Positions 43,855 to 53,039 of a stretch of DNA of 64,000 bases are shown piece by piece. The notes under the pieces were generated by a model. That model saw nothing but the letters and a program-made list of their open reading frames with translations. It did not search any database and was not told the DNA's origin. The first letter of the stretch is position 1. Each line of letters begins with the position of its first letter. Origin of the DNA: Pelosinus baikalensis (lineage in GTDB: Bacteria > Bacillota > Negativicutes > DSM-13327); assembly GCF_020819555.1 (NCBI RefSeq), contig NZ_JAJHJB010000008.1, forward strand, positions 81,285 to 145,284. The letters run 5' to 3'. A program made the translations under genes and the position numbers.

Positions 43855-45225
43855 TTAAAGCGGCATAAGTGTTCTTTTGGATATCTTGGCGGCTTTTAGT
43901 TCTTGAATTGCACGGAATAAAGCCGATAGGCCAAGTCGTATCTGCGGTTCAGGGGTTTTTCCCAGACTGATTCGGAAAAGGTTAGAACGTTTATAGCCGG
44001 AAATAAAACAGGATTCTGCATTCAACAGTTGGACATTATCCAGTGCAAGACGCGGAACCAGTCTATCCGAGGCGAAATTGCTGTTTGTTGTAAAAGAAGC
44101 AAAAAAACCATTTTCTGGGATCATCCAGGTAATGTCACGATCCGTGTTCTGTGCAGTCAGGGTTCGTAAGCATTCCATTCGATCTCGGTAAATTTTTGTA
44201 AGGCTCTTCCGATGATTCGCATACATACCGCTGGTTATAAAGATTTCGAGAGCCGCTTGCGACAGTGTCGGACTGGCAAGATCAATCCATTTTTTGTACT
44301 CCAGGAACGGGTTAAGAAGTTCCTGGGGTAATACAACCGTGGCGAGGCGGAGCCCGGGCAAAAAGGTTTTCGAGTAGCTTTTGAGATAAATCACGTTGTC
44401 AATGCCGCTAAAAGCATACAGGGGATCCGCTTTGTGGTCCGTATCCAAGTCAGCGAGACAGTCATCTTCAACAATATATACATTATATTTTTCGGCCAGC
44501 TCGACCAGCTCTTTTTTTTCTGCATTAGTGTAAGAGAACCCAGTGGGATTATGAAAACGGGGCATTGTATAAAAAAACTTGATGCTGCCGTTGCGAAAAA
44601 TTCGCTCCAAGGCGTTTTTATCAAGGCCATGTTCCGTTCGTTCGATACCAAGGACGGAACACCCGCTTAGTTCGAGGGATTTGATAATGCCATAATAGGT
44701 TGGCTGTTCAATGAGAATTTTTTTTCCCCCATTAGGAAAAGGCATGGAGGTCAAAAGGGATATGGCTTGTTGGGAGCCCGTCGTTATGGCGATTTTTTGC
44801 CAGTCTGTAAAAATCTGATAATCTTGAAGCTGTTTGGCGATTGTTTTTCTCAGTTGTTCCATACCTTGGGGATCGCAGTAGGAGAATAAATCTTCCTTAT
44901 AAATGCTGATTGCTTGATTAATGCAATGCTGAAATTCCTTATAGGGCAGTGTCTCGCTGCCTGGAGCGACGGAAGCGAAATCAATGATTTTTTGGGACTG
45001 TGCAGAGGGCTGAAGATGATTTTCCACGAGATAATAGCCGCTGCCAGGGACTGGATAAATGATGTGGCTCCGCTCCAATTCCCCGTATGCTTTTACGACC
45101 GTGCTTGTACTGCAATGAAAGGCTTCGGCTATTGCCCTGATGGGCGGCAGCCGATTACCAGGCTTGATCTGACCGCTGGTGATTTCAGCCTGCAGATACT
45201 GGATGATCTCACAGTACTTAGTCAA
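43855..45225 (-). CDS. MocR-type regulator (GntR winged helix plus aminotransferase domain)
   Basis: A 456-residue MocR/PdxR-class regulator. Residues 1-70 are a GntR winged helix (LPPIRAIAEAFHCSTSTVVKAYGELERSHII). Residues 100-450 are a fold-type I aminotransferase domain with NPTGFSY, EDDCLADLD and the PLP Lys in YLKSYSKTFLPGLRL. The start is TTG 45225 with GAGGAGG ideally placed. It diverges from an EamA exporter, and MocR regulators frequently control an adjacent carrier in response to PLP or an amino-acid ligand. TTG-initiated, so probably weakly translated. Confidence 0.92.
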   Translation of the reverse strand: MTKYCEIIQYLQAEITSGQIKPGNRLPPIRAIAEAFHCSTSTVVKAYGELERSHIIYPVPGSGYYLVENHLQPSAQSQKIIDFASVAPGSETLPYKEFQHCINQAISIYKEDLFSYCDPQGMEQLRKTIAKQLQDYQIFTDWQKIAITTGSQQAISLLTSMPFPNGGKKILIEQPTYYGIIKSLELSGCSVLGIERTEHGLDKNALERIFRNGSIKFFYTMPRFHNPTGFSYTNAEKKELVELAEKYNVYIVEDDCLADLDTDHKADPLYAFSGIDNVIYLKSYSKTFLPGLRLATVVLPQELLNPFLEYKKWIDLASPTLSQAALEIFITSGMYANHRKSLTKIYRDRMECLRTLTAQNTDRDITWMIPENGFFASFTTNSNFASDRLVPRLALDNVQLLNAESCFISGYKRSNLFRISLGKTPEPQIRLGLSALFRAIQELKAAKISKRTLMPL

Positions 45226-45420
45226 TAGGAATTCCTCCTCCCAATTGTACTACTACAATTTGCAGTTTGTTTAATTGATTGTTGAATGTGTAGTATATAT
45301 ACTGGTATTGTACCACGAATGATGGAAAGTGTGCATAATGCGTTCGTAAAAAATGTCAACCAATCTCAGCTATCAGAATCGTTAAAAGGACTGTAACAAA
45401 GACGAATAGGAGGAATTATA

Positions 45421-46413
45421 ATGCCGAATTTTTTGCAAAAATATGTGACGGGAGACAATCCTTTCTTTAGAAGTAATGTATTAGCCAATCTTGCTATGCT
45501 TGTGTTAGTACTTCTGTGGGGAGTATCCTTTAGTATTATTAAAATTGTGGTAAATGAAGTCCCTCCCATCACATTGGCGCAAATTAGGTTTCTTATTGCC
45601 ACGATAGTACTTTTTACTATTTTTAAAAAAATTGAACCTTCATCTAAACCGCAGAAAGCAGACCTTTCCAAGATCGCATTGGGTGGTTTTCTAGGAATCA
45701 CTCTATATTTCTATTTACAAAATACTGGGGTTAAACTAACTACGGCATCCAATGCTTCTCTCATTGCTTCCTTAACTCCTATCCTTGCAATCACTATGGA
45801 TGTCATAATATTTAGAACCAAAATCTCAGCTGTTCAAGTACTGGGAATCGTTTGTGCTACAATAGGTGCCTATTTGGCTGTTACGGCAAACAGGCAGGTG
45901 GATTTCAGTTCTGCAACTTTTCAAGGAAATCTATTTATGGTTGCTGCGATGTCTTCATGGGCACTGTATACTTTGCTTAATAAATCACTGCAGAGTAACT
46001 ATTCCGGGTTGTGTTTGATCACCTATCAAATGTTGTTTGCAACACTATTTTTGACTGTAATGTCTTTTCTTGAGTACGACCAATGGCGAATTTTCTCACT
46101 GGAAGCCTTTGGCTATATTCTCTTTTTGGCGGTTTTTTCTTCCGCTCTGTGTTATTTTCTCTATGGCTATGCGTTGAAGAAATTAGATGTTACAATAACG
46201 ACGCTTTATTTAAATCTTGTCCCCGTCGTAGGGGTTTTCAGCGGATGGTGTATTCTAGATGAAACAATTTTACCTATACAAATTTTGGGCGGAGGAATCA
46301 TTATTTCTGGCATACTCATTATCAATTGGGGGAAATTCACATCGTCCTCAAAGCGGGTGAAACAACAGCTTTTCGATGAATTCGAGGAAGTGGTGAAAAA
46401 GGGAAACAGATAA
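45421..46413 (+). CDS. EamA/DMT-family transporter
   Basis: A 330-residue drug/metabolite transporter with ten helices in two EamA repeats: LWGVSFSIIKIVVNEVPPITLAQIR in the first and SSWALYTLLNKSL in the second. Such carriers export amino acids, metabolites or drugs. It diverges from the MocR gene (195-base gap) and has ribosome binding site AGGAGG. The terminal cytosolic tail of about 25 residues (KRVKQQLFDEFEEVVKK) is charged. A tautomerase gene follows 71 bases downstream, possibly in the same transcript. Confidence 0.88.
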   Translation: MPNFLQKYVTGDNPFFRSNVLANLAMLVLVLLWGVSFSIIKIVVNEVPPITLAQIRFLIATIVLFTIFKKIEPSSKPQKADLSKIALGGFLGITLYFYLQNTGVKLTTASNASLIASLTPILAITMDVIIFRTKISAVQVLGIVCATIGAYLAVTANRQVDFSSATFQGNLFMVAAMSSWALYTLLNKSLQSNYSGLCLITYQMLFATLFLTVMSFLEYDQWRIFSLEAFGYILFLAVFSSALCYFLYGYALKKLDVTITTLYLNLVPVVGVFSGWCILDETILPIQILGGGIIISGILIINWGKFTSSSKRVKQQLFDEFEEVVKKGNR

Positions 46414-46484
46414 ATGCCATGAAAATTTGCATAAAAATCATTAGTGTTTGACTAAAATTGAGAAAAAGAAGGGAGATGAAATAA

Positions 46485-46673
46485 ATGCCTGCAATTATAG
46501 TCGAGGGTATTCCGCTCAGCCTAGATCAAAAAAGGGACTTAGTAGCTGCTTTAACCAAGTCGGCAAGTAGTATTATGAATGTTCCCGAACAATCTTTTCA
46601 AGTTTATATCAAAGAAAATAGTAGAGAGAACATTGGTGTGGCTGGAATCTTAGTATCTGATAGAAACAAATAG
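46485..46673 (+). CDS. 4-oxalocrotonate tautomerase-family protein
   Basis: A 62-residue protein with the family start MPAIIVEG, so Pro becomes the N-terminal catalytic residue after Met removal. IPLSLDQKRDLVAALTKSAS and VQVYI-like FQVYIKEN complete the single beta-alpha-beta unit. Conserved Arg near the middle is not obvious (SRENIG may supply it), so substrate is open. Preceded by AAGGGAGATG. Probably cotranscribed with the EamA gene. Confidence 0.85.
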   Translation: MPAIIVEGIPLSLDQKRDLVAALTKSASSIMNVPEQSFQVYIKENSRENIGVAGILVSDRNK

Positions 46674-46679
46674 TGAACT

Positions 46680-46790
46680 CATCCGCTAAAGCTGGACTTC
46701 GGGACTTCGATGGGGACTCTACCCCACCTGAAGCACGCTAGGAGAACTCCCACTTATAGAAGTAGGAGTCTCACTAAATGGATAACAAAG
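46680..46790 (+). mobile_element. right-end / omega-RNA-like remnant of an IS200/IS605-type element
   Basis: The sequence holds GGGGACTCTACCCC, then CCTGAAGCACGCTAGGAGAA and the hairpin ACTCCCACTTATAGAAGTAGGAGT. This ordered set is characteristic, as far as I remember, of transcribed right ends of IS605-family elements, which give the TnpB guide RNA. No tnpA or tnpB is present within several kilobases, so it would be a solo end. The similarity is from recognition and not from an alignment. Confidence 0.45.
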
Positions 46791-46856
46791 TATTCGGTCC
46801 AGTAACAGACCTCTAAAATCAAAGGATATTTTATCCCGCAATTCGATCAGAAAATA

Positions 46857-46904
46857 AGAAGTCGAAATTGGGCTTTACTATCAAAACCCAATTTCGACTT
46901 CTTT
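46857..46904. terminator. bidirectional terminator
   Basis: A perfect 17-bp stem (46857-46873 with 46888-46904). It lies between the tautomerase gene and the convergent radC-like gene. Confidence 0.8.
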
Positions 46905-46970
46905 GTGTCCTTCTTTTTCCTAGCTTCTTTGCTGCCAAGGATACTATTTCATGTATGAATCTCTAACGCG

Positions 46971-47453
46971 TTAATGGGGCATTTCTTCAGACAGTTCTGG
47001 CAGATCATATATCTTACAGGGACAGGGATGTTGTTTTCTATAACACCGCTCATCGTCTCCAACGACAATGTGATCTAAAATTGGTATGTCAAGTAATTTA
47101 CCCGCCTCAACCAACTTTTGGGTTAAACTTAAATCTTCTGAGCTTGGCGCTGGATCTCCGCTAGGATGATTATGCGCAATAATTATACTGGCCGCATTCG
47201 CTAGTATTGCCACTTTAAAGAGTTCACGAGGATGTACGATTGAAGCATTTAAACTTCCGATACTAACCGTATGTAAAGCATTTACATTATTTTTAATATC
47301 AAGAGTAGCCATTACAAAAACTTCTCTGTCAATAGTGCCTATAAAATCGCGCAAAATTTGATATATATCCCGTGGACATGTAATCCGTTTATATTCATAC
47401 TTGAAGTTTCTTTCTTTCACCATTTGTGTTGACACAACTTGAATATGTTTCAT
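46971..47453 (-). CDS. short RadC-like JAB-domain protein
   Basis: A 160-residue protein with the RadC/MPN(+) domain: VHPRELFKVAILANAASIIIAHNHPSGDPAPSSEDL contains the JAMM-type H-x-H-x7-S-x2-D site, and LDHIVVGDD follows. The helix-hairpin-helix N-terminal part of chromosomal RadC is missing. Stand-alone short versions like this are typical of phage and mobile islands. Ribosome binding site TTGGAGG. The C-terminal PCPCKIYDLPEL is unusual and Cys-containing. Function in DNA repair is doubtful for the family. Confidence 0.88.
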   Translation of the reverse strand: MKHIQVVSTQMVKERNFKYEYKRITCPRDIYQILRDFIGTIDREVFVMATLDIKNNVNALHTVSIGSLNASIVHPRELFKVAILANAASIIIAHNHPSGDPAPSSEDLSLTQKLVEAGKLLDIPILDHIVVGDDERCYRKQHPCPCKIYDLPELSEEMPH

Positions 47454-47555
47454 TACATTACCTCCAATGAGAGAAAACAGGATAGAGCCAAGTTACAATT
47501 AGTCTAATGCAACTATCGATCTATACCGTCCCCCTGCAAATGTTTTTTTGACACG

Positions 47556-47763
47556 TCACATGGTAATCTCGAAGGTGCTTTTCAAGGGCGCGGCAGCGTT
47601 TATATACCCTTGAAAAAGTAAGCCGTAGAGGATTATAATGTGAGTTTCAAAAAACATTGCTTGGAGTAATTGCCTTTCTCGAAGAAAGGCTTCAAAAGGA
47701 TCGTGCTTTTAGTGATACATCTTTTGGTGGCCGTCCAACGCGGTGTTTTTTTATTTCAGGCAT
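47556..47763 (-). pseudogene. small frameshifted gene with an AT-hook-like GRPPK
   Basis: ATG 47763 has a good ribosome binding site (AAGGAG, eight bases away). The first frame (MPEIKKHRVGRPPKDVSLK) stops at 47692. Shifting frame near 47695 restores a 47-codon open stretch (DPFEAFLRERQLLQAMFFE ...) ending at 47556. I read this as one small gene with a single frameshift. GRPPK may bind DNA. No family recognised. The gap to 48087 otherwise shows only AT-rich sequence and a small hairpin near 47579-47612. Confidence 0.3.
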
Positions 47764-48087
47764 TTATTGAATCTCCTTTATCATTTATGCAAGTAATATT
47801 CGTGTTCTAAATGCCCGCTTCTGCAAATCTTAACAGACTACCCGGATAGTGTTAATTTGCAGACGTTAAAACTTCGTCATCAAATTCTTTCACCATATTT
47901 CCCTTAGTGCTACATCATCCTACAAGTCTTAGTTCTAACTGCCATTTTAATTTCTCCTTTCAAAAATAAATCATTATATAATTGTAACATAATTACTTTT
48001 GTGTAAAAATTTTACTTTTTTGGAGGATTTTGATATCATATGGATAATTATAGCAATTAAAAGTAATTTAAAAAAGGAGATTGTTTT

Positions 48088-48180
48088 ATGGACTATAAAT
48101 ACTTATTGTCAAATACTGAAACAGAAGCATTACTTGCATTAAATTCCCTATATATATATTATTTTTACTATGTACCGTGA
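48088..48180 (+). CDS. 30-aa peptide or truncated gene start
   Basis: ATG 48088 follows AAAAAGGAG at ideal spacing. The frame begins MDYKYLLSNTETEALLALN and stops after a Tyr-rich tail (YIYYFYYVP). The first 20 residues look like a normal protein N terminus and the rest like junk, so this is probably the beginning of a gene that was truncated upstream of the TctC-like gene. Confidence 0.4.
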   Translation: MDYKYLLSNTETEALLALNSLYIYYFYYVP

Positions 48181-48239
48181 AAAACATATGGGAATTTGGT
48201 CGAGAAATTATAAACAAAAAAAGGAGGAGAAATAAGAAT

Positions 48240-49241
48240 ATGAGATATAAAAAGTTTTATATTGTGATTATATTTTTTTTATTAACATCAATGGGGGGAT
48301 ATGCGTATATGAAAAATGCATTAGTAAGTGCTTCTGAATATCCTAATAAGCCAATAACAATGATTGTTCCTTATAGTGCGGGAGGAAGTATTGATATGAC
48401 AGCTAGGATGATACAAAAGGGAATGGCTAAACATTTTAATCAGTCCGTGGTAATTTTAAATAAGACTGGCGGAGCCGGAACAGTAGGTTGGAACGAACTG
48501 GCCGGATCTAATCCAGATGGATATACTATAGGGTTTACAAATATTGATATAACTTGGCAACCACTTAACGATGAAGGTAGATATAATTACGTTACGGCAT
48601 TACAACCACTTGCTCAGACTGCAGCAGGATCGATGGTAATTTCCGTTCTTACCGATCAGCCATGGCAAAACATTAATGATTTAATTGAATATACAAAAGA
48701 ACATCCTGGCGAAATTAAATATGGTCATCCTGGAATTGGTACTACGAGACACATTTTAGGTGAAATGTTTATAAAGGCAACGGATGTCGATATCATGCAG
48801 GTGCCGTTTAGTAATGGAGAATCAGAAGCACTTGCGGCCTTCTTAGGCGGGCATGTTAAATTATTAATTTCAAGTCCTGCGTTAATAAAAGAATTTGTAA
48901 AAGAGGGCAAAGTAAGAGTATTAGCAGTTTCAGATGAAACGAGGTTATCTGACCCGGTGTTTAAAAACATACCAACTTTAAAAGAGCAGGGAGTGAATGT
49001 TGCATTGACTAGTTGCTGGGACATGGTAGCAATTCCTAAGGAAGTGCCAAAAGATGTAAAAATCAAACTAGCCAAAGAATTAGAAATAGTTATCAATGAC
49101 CCCGAATTTAAAGAAGATATGAAAGAGTTTGGGTTAACTGTTAAATATTTAGGTCCAGAAGATTGTACAAAAAAATGGATTACAGATCATATACAATTTG
49201 GAAACGTTATAAAAGAACTAGGCATTGCACAAAGAAACTAA
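48240..49241 (+). CDS. TctC/Bug-family solute-binding protein
   Basis: A 333-residue relative of the protein at 16774-17802. The ATG at 48240 has AAGGAGGAG ten bases upstream; the longer frame from 48177 is not supported. An N-terminal signal or anchor (FYIVIIFFLLTSMGGYAY) has no lipobox Cys, in contrast to the other copy. Family blocks YPNKPITMIVPYSAGGSIDMTAR, GGAGTVGWNELAGSNPDGYTIG and YGHPGIGTTRHILG are intact. No tctA/tctB is near. A terminator follows. Being within the tRNA-Gly island zone, it was probably acquired with it. Confidence 0.9.
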   Translation: MRYKKFYIVIIFFLLTSMGGYAYMKNALVSASEYPNKPITMIVPYSAGGSIDMTARMIQKGMAKHFNQSVVILNKTGGAGTVGWNELAGSNPDGYTIGFTNIDITWQPLNDEGRYNYVTALQPLAQTAAGSMVISVLTDQPWQNINDLIEYTKEHPGEIKYGHPGIGTTRHILGEMFIKATDVDIMQVPFSNGESEALAAFLGGHVKLLISSPALIKEFVKEGKVRVLAVSDETRLSDPVFKNIPTLKEQGVNVALTSCWDMVAIPKEVPKDVKIKLAKELEIVINDPEFKEDMKEFGLTVKYLGPEDCTKKWITDHIQFGNVIKELGIAQRN

Positions 49242-49254
49242 TGATAGGCACAAA

Positions 49255-49292
49255 ACAAAACCGGATTACCTATTATAGGTAATACTCGGTTT
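49255..49292 (+). terminator. terminator of the second tctC-like gene
   Basis: AAACCG/CGGTTT and ATTACCT/AGGTAAT form a stem with minor bulges, followed by TTGACTTTTATTTTG. Confidence 0.7.
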
Positions 49293-49311
49293 GACTTTTA
49301 TTTTGCATATT

Positions 49312-49674
49312 TTACTCCCAAAATTTCCACCAAGGTTTTTCCAGCCTGATTTTCATTTGTTGTATATTTTGAGACTGACGAAGCATTTTATCAAGCATTT
49401 CGTCACTTTTTTGATTCTCTCTATTAATGGCTAGCTGTTGTAATCTATTAGCCTCTTGATTTTTAGTAATTTCCTCGCGTTGACGTTCTTCCATTTGTCT
49501 CATTTCATTATAAAGAGGAGTTACTGCTTGGTTAATAGCCTGAGCTACCACTGTTTGTATTCCTTCTGTAATTGCCTGAGTAAATTCCGTTGGCGTTACT
49601 AGGAATTTCAGCAACATCTTTAATGACTGAAGGACCAACAGCAGATTTTGGGGTGTCGCCAATATTTCCGACAA
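49312..49674 (-). CDS. coiled-coil hypothetical protein
   Basis: A 120-residue protein. Residues 1-45 are hydrophobic and amphipathic, residues 50-105 form a long charged coiled coil (EMRQMEERQREEITKNQEANR), and it ends KPWWKFWE. A C-terminal WWKFW motif is common in small proteins of plasmids, phages and transposable elements. No function can be assigned. A hydrophobic N terminus with a coil suggests a peripheral membrane adaptor. No clear ribosome binding site; the gene lies between the tctC terminator and an IS66 fragment. Confidence 0.5.
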   Translation of the reverse strand: MSEILATPQNLLLVLQSLKMLLKFLVTPTEFTQAITEGIQTVVAQAINQAVTPLYNEMRQMEERQREEITKNQEANRLQQLAINRENQKSDEMLDKMLRQSQNIQQMKIRLEKPWWKFWE

Positions 49675-49835
49675 AAACCACGTTAAAACAAAATATTTAA
49701 AGAAATCATTATTTGCCCACTCTTTAAAAAATGTTTAATCTACTTTAATTATGTTCGAACCTACAATTTCAACTCATGCATTGTAAGCGCTAAATAACTA
49801 GGTGGATAGAAAAATAGCAACCACTGAGATATAAT

Positions 49836-50245
49836 TTAGTGGTTGCTTCCTTGTTTACAAAGTTGTTGAATTTCTGGATTCCATGGCAAATAATCTTCCA
49901 AAAATTCAGGATGCCGTTGGAACTGCACTCCAGGAAGTTCCTTGAAAATGAAGTGCAAATAGTTATAGGGATTTAATCCATTTACTTTTGCTGTTTCAAT
50001 CATGCTGTAAACAGCTGCACTAGCAGCTGCTCCTTTTGGACTGCCGCTGAACAGCCAGTTTTTGCGGCCTATGGTAAAGGGGCGAATGCTGTTTTCAGCC
50101 AAATTATTGGAAATGCAGCAGTTACCATCTTTAAGATAATTCATCAGTCCTTCTTTTTGGTTCAGGGCATAATTCACCGCAGCTCCCAGCTTGGATTTCG
50201 GCAGGATCTGATCTTTTATGGAATCAATCCATGCCCAAAAAGTTA
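49836..50245 (-). pseudogene. IS66-family transposase, C-terminal remnant
   Basis: The minus strand encodes about 135 residues of the IS66 TnpC C-terminus: FWAWIDSIKDQILPKSKLG, AVNYALNQKEGLMNYL, NNLAENSIRPFTIGRKNWLF (the conserved block near the catalytic Glu), and GAAASAAVYSMIETAKVNGLNPYNYL. Complete TnpC is about 500 residues, so three quarters is gone; there are no tnpA/tnpB genes. It lies 200 bases left of a tRNA-Gly att fragment. Confidence 0.85.
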
Positions 50246-50369
50246 CGCTTACAAAGAATATCCTATGCTTTAGATTAAATCTCTTTTTAAAATCACTTAC
50301 ATTTGAGTCTAGTTATTACCTAGTTTTATACAGTCCATTTAGTTTTTTATCGTTATTCCTGGTTAAATG

Positions 50370-50391
50370 GTCCGCAAATCGGTCCGCTACT
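50370..50391. repeat. tandem GGTCCGC repeat, copy 2
   Basis: TGGTCCGCAAATCGGTCCGC, close to the copy at 41717-41742. It stands 54 bases left of the tRNA-Gly fragment R1, as arm-type recombinase sites would. Confidence 0.5.
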
Positions 50392-50406
50392 GCTAAAAAT
50401 AACAAA

Positions 50407-50656
50407 AAAGCCTTCCGACAAAACGTCGGAAGGCTTGAATATACTGGAGCGGGTGAAGGGATTCGAACCCTCGACCCACGGCTTGGGAATTCAAATGGGT
50501 TGTTTTTACTGTATCTATATAGTCCTATAAACCCTATGTAATCAAGGATTTTGGCTTATACTAATATCTGTATTACTACTCAGTCAACATGGTTTTATAT
50601 GTTATTGCCCTCCTAATTGCCTTCCTCTGTAATATTCTTGAGCCAATCCTTTTGGG
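50407..50656 (-). repeat. att repeat R1: terminator, tRNA-Gly 3' half and element arm
   Basis: From left: terminator hairpin (50408-50435), the last 45 bases of tRNA-Gly in minus orientation (50445-50489, CCA end to anticodon loop), then a 165-base arm (50490-50656) that is roughly 90% identical by eye to 53872-54038. The arm contains TTGCCCTCCT and TTGCCTTCCT at 50605-50626, 12 bases apart. No tRNA 5' half follows. The structure is that of an attachment site left by tyrosine-recombinase-mediated integration. Confidence 0.85.
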
Positions 50657-50690
50657 AATCTAATATCCCCGTTTTTATTTTTCATTGTTC

Positions 50691-53039
50691 TCAAAATAGG
50701 AACGTTCCCATTTTAACTTTTATCTTACCTATAGCAGCTTTAATCAAATTGGGTAATCTGCTAAACTGATTCGAGCTGTCGTTTATAAGATAGGTCCAGG
50801 TAGCTGAAGGTCCCTTGAGTCCTGCTTTTACCATATCAATCCCGTCTTCTCCGATTGCAACAGTATTAAATGTCCTAATTATTTCAGAATCAATCTTGTC
50901 CATCATCTCATCAAAGGCTTCTATCGCAATTCTGTGAAACTCAGTAAGAGGGTCTTTCTTGCCAATGGCAACCAGATGTATGCCTTCACGTTCATAACTA
51001 ATATAATCCAAATAATCAGCCCAACATTTGTTTATATGATATAGGGTAATCTGCTTTTCAACTTTTCTTAAAATGTCCTCCCCAACCTGAGCCTGAAGTG
51101 CACAGTAACGGTCAGCCGCTTTTGATGATAAAACATCCAATGAGATCTTATTCCATAGAATATCCTGACGCTTATTATGAATAATACGGCGCTGCTGTTC
51201 TATGATAAAAGAGTATTTCCATAGTTGCCTTCTAATATCGGAATTGTACCCCTCTACAATCCTCTGGCCTCTTATCACCGCGCGCAATATCGCAGGCTCA
51301 TTTACCGCCCCTTCTTGCTTTTGCGGGAATTCTCTACTCCAAATCAGCTGCCCAATATCATATCGTTTTATAAGATCATCTTCAAGGCTAATAAAAAATC
51401 TACTTTCTCCTGGATCACCCTGACGACCGCCTCTGCCTCTGAGTTGGTTGTCTATCCTGCGGCTTTCATGACGATTAGTTCCTAGAACATAAAGTCCACC
51501 CGACGCTACCACCTTGTCCCGCCCCTGCTCTTTTTCACCACCCAACTTTATATCAATACCCCTGCCGGCCATATTAGTAGAAACCGTCACAGCCCCAACT
51601 TCTCCAGCCTTAGCAATTATTTTAGCTTCCATCTCATCATTTTTTGCATTAAGGATGCGACACTCTATACCTGTTTTTCTCAGTTCAATTGCAAGTAATT
51701 CCGATTCCTCCACACTTTCTGTACCAATTAGTATAGGTTGCCCGGTTGTGTGGACTCTTTCAACCTCTAATACTATCGCTTTTTGCTTGGCTTCCTTATG
51801 GGTAAAGATTATATCAGAATGGTCTTTACGGATGCATAGTTTATTGGGAGGTATTACTACTACATCCATACAATAGAACTCTCTAAACTCGGCTGCAGCT
51901 GTACTCCCTGTTCCGGTCATCCCGGAAATCCTTGAGTACAGATTCAAAAAGTACTGTAGCGCAATAGAACCCATGATCGTACCTCGGAATTCGGATCGTA
52001 AACCCTCTTTAGCTTCTACTGCTGCCTGGAGGTTCTCCGGCCAGCGACGTTTGGCGGCTATACGACCGGTAAACTCATCAATAAGCTCAACCTTCCCGTT
52101 TCTTACAATATAGTCTTTATCCCTTTCAATTAATACCTCGGCATACAGCTCACAATTGAGCCTAGCCAATAACTCCAAATTCTTGGAATCATAAAGATTA
52201 CCACATCCAAGGACTTTTTCAAGACGCAAAAGCCCAGAATCGGTGAAATATACATTACTTTTGTATTGATCTATTTCATAATCAATACCTTGCTTAAACC
52301 CACGGAGCTTGGATAAGTGAAGAGGATTCTCCTCTTCTTCCTGCACATTCCCCGCAATCACAAGGGGTACTCGTGCTTCGTCAATAAGGATTGAGTCGGC
52401 TTCATCCACAATGGCATAATGGAATGGTCTATGGACAAGCTTCTCTTCTTCCATACACAGGAAGTCCCGCAAGTAATCAAAGCCTGCCTCCTTTGCCGTT
52501 ACATAGGTTATGTTGGCGGAATAGGCCTTCTGCCTTTCGGTTATACTCATCCCTTCATTCACATATCCTATCGTAAGACCCAAAAATTCATATATCGGCC
52601 CCATCCATTGGGCATCCCTACGCGCAAGATAATCGTTGAAAGTCAGCACGTGAACGCCTTTACCTTCCAACGCATTTAAATATGCCGACATTACGGCAGC
52701 TAATGTTTTACCCTCACCAGTTTGCATTTCCACTATCTTGCCCTTGTGCAGGGCAATGCTTGCAAGAACCTGAGTATCAAACGGGTACATGCCCAATACA
52801 CGCCGGGATACTTCCCGAACAAGTGCGAAGGCATCCACAAGAAGCGAATCGAGGGAAACTCCTTTGCAGGCCCGACTCTTAAGTTCCGCAGATATTTCCT
52901 GCAGTCTATTGTCACTTAAAGAGTCAAACTTAACGGCATTAATTTCTTGTAAAACCTTTCGAAAAGATTCAATATTGTATTCCACTGGGTTTTGGATATT
53001 CTGAATCGCACGGATTAGTTGTGATAATTTTTCCAACAT
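50691..53039 (-). CDS. SecA-family preprotein translocase ATPase, SecA2-like
   Basis: About 780 residues from the ATG at 53039; a longer frame reaches 53081. The DEAD motor has Walker A MQTGEGKT near residue 105 and Walker B AIVDEADSILIDEARVPLV, and the second half has TVSTNMAGRGIDIKLGG and RGGRQGDPGESRFFISLEDD. The preprotein cross-linking domain is present, but the C-terminal zinc motif (CxCxSGx6CH) of housekeeping SecA is missing and the protein ends KMGTFLF. DEARVPLVIAG rather than DEARTPLIISG resembles accessory SecA2 proteins. It probably exports a subset of proteins or substitutes for SecA. It is the main cargo of mini-island E1, next to a small membrane protein gene. Confidence 0.88.
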   Translation of the reverse strand: MLEKLSQLIRAIQNIQNPVEYNIESFRKVLQEINAVKFDSLSDNRLQEISAELKSRACKGVSLDSLLVDAFALVREVSRRVLGMYPFDTQVLASIALHKGKIVEMQTGEGKTLAAVMSAYLNALEGKGVHVLTFNDYLARRDAQWMGPIYEFLGLTIGYVNEGMSITERQKAYSANITYVTAKEAGFDYLRDFLCMEEEKLVHRPFHYAIVDEADSILIDEARVPLVIAGNVQEEEENPLHLSKLRGFKQGIDYEIDQYKSNVYFTDSGLLRLEKVLGCGNLYDSKNLELLARLNCELYAEVLIERDKDYIVRNGKVELIDEFTGRIAAKRRWPENLQAAVEAKEGLRSEFRGTIMGSIALQYFLNLYSRISGMTGTGSTAAAEFREFYCMDVVVIPPNKLCIRKDHSDIIFTHKEAKQKAIVLEVERVHTTGQPILIGTESVEESELLAIELRKTGIECRILNAKNDEMEAKIIAKAGEVGAVTVSTNMAGRGIDIKLGGEKEQGRDKVVASGGLYVLGTNRHESRRIDNQLRGRGGRQGDPGESRFFISLEDDLIKRYDIGQLIWSREFPQKQEGAVNEPAILRAVIRGQRIVEGYNSDIRRQLWKYSFIIEQQRRIIHNKRQDILWNKISLDVLSSKAADRYCALQAQVGEDILRKVEKQITLYHINKCWADYLDYISYEREGIHLVAIGKKDPLTEFHRIAIEAFDEMMDKIDSEIIRTFNTVAIGEDGIDMVKAGLKGPSATWTYLINDSSNQFSRLPNLIKAAIGKIKVKMGTFLF

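Noticed and set aside
50218..50541. Plus-strand ORF containing GAGEGIRTLDPRLG
   Set aside because: This peptide is the translation of an antisense tRNA-Gly 3' half and its flank; it is a common misannotation. The same applies to the ORF at 53804-53998.
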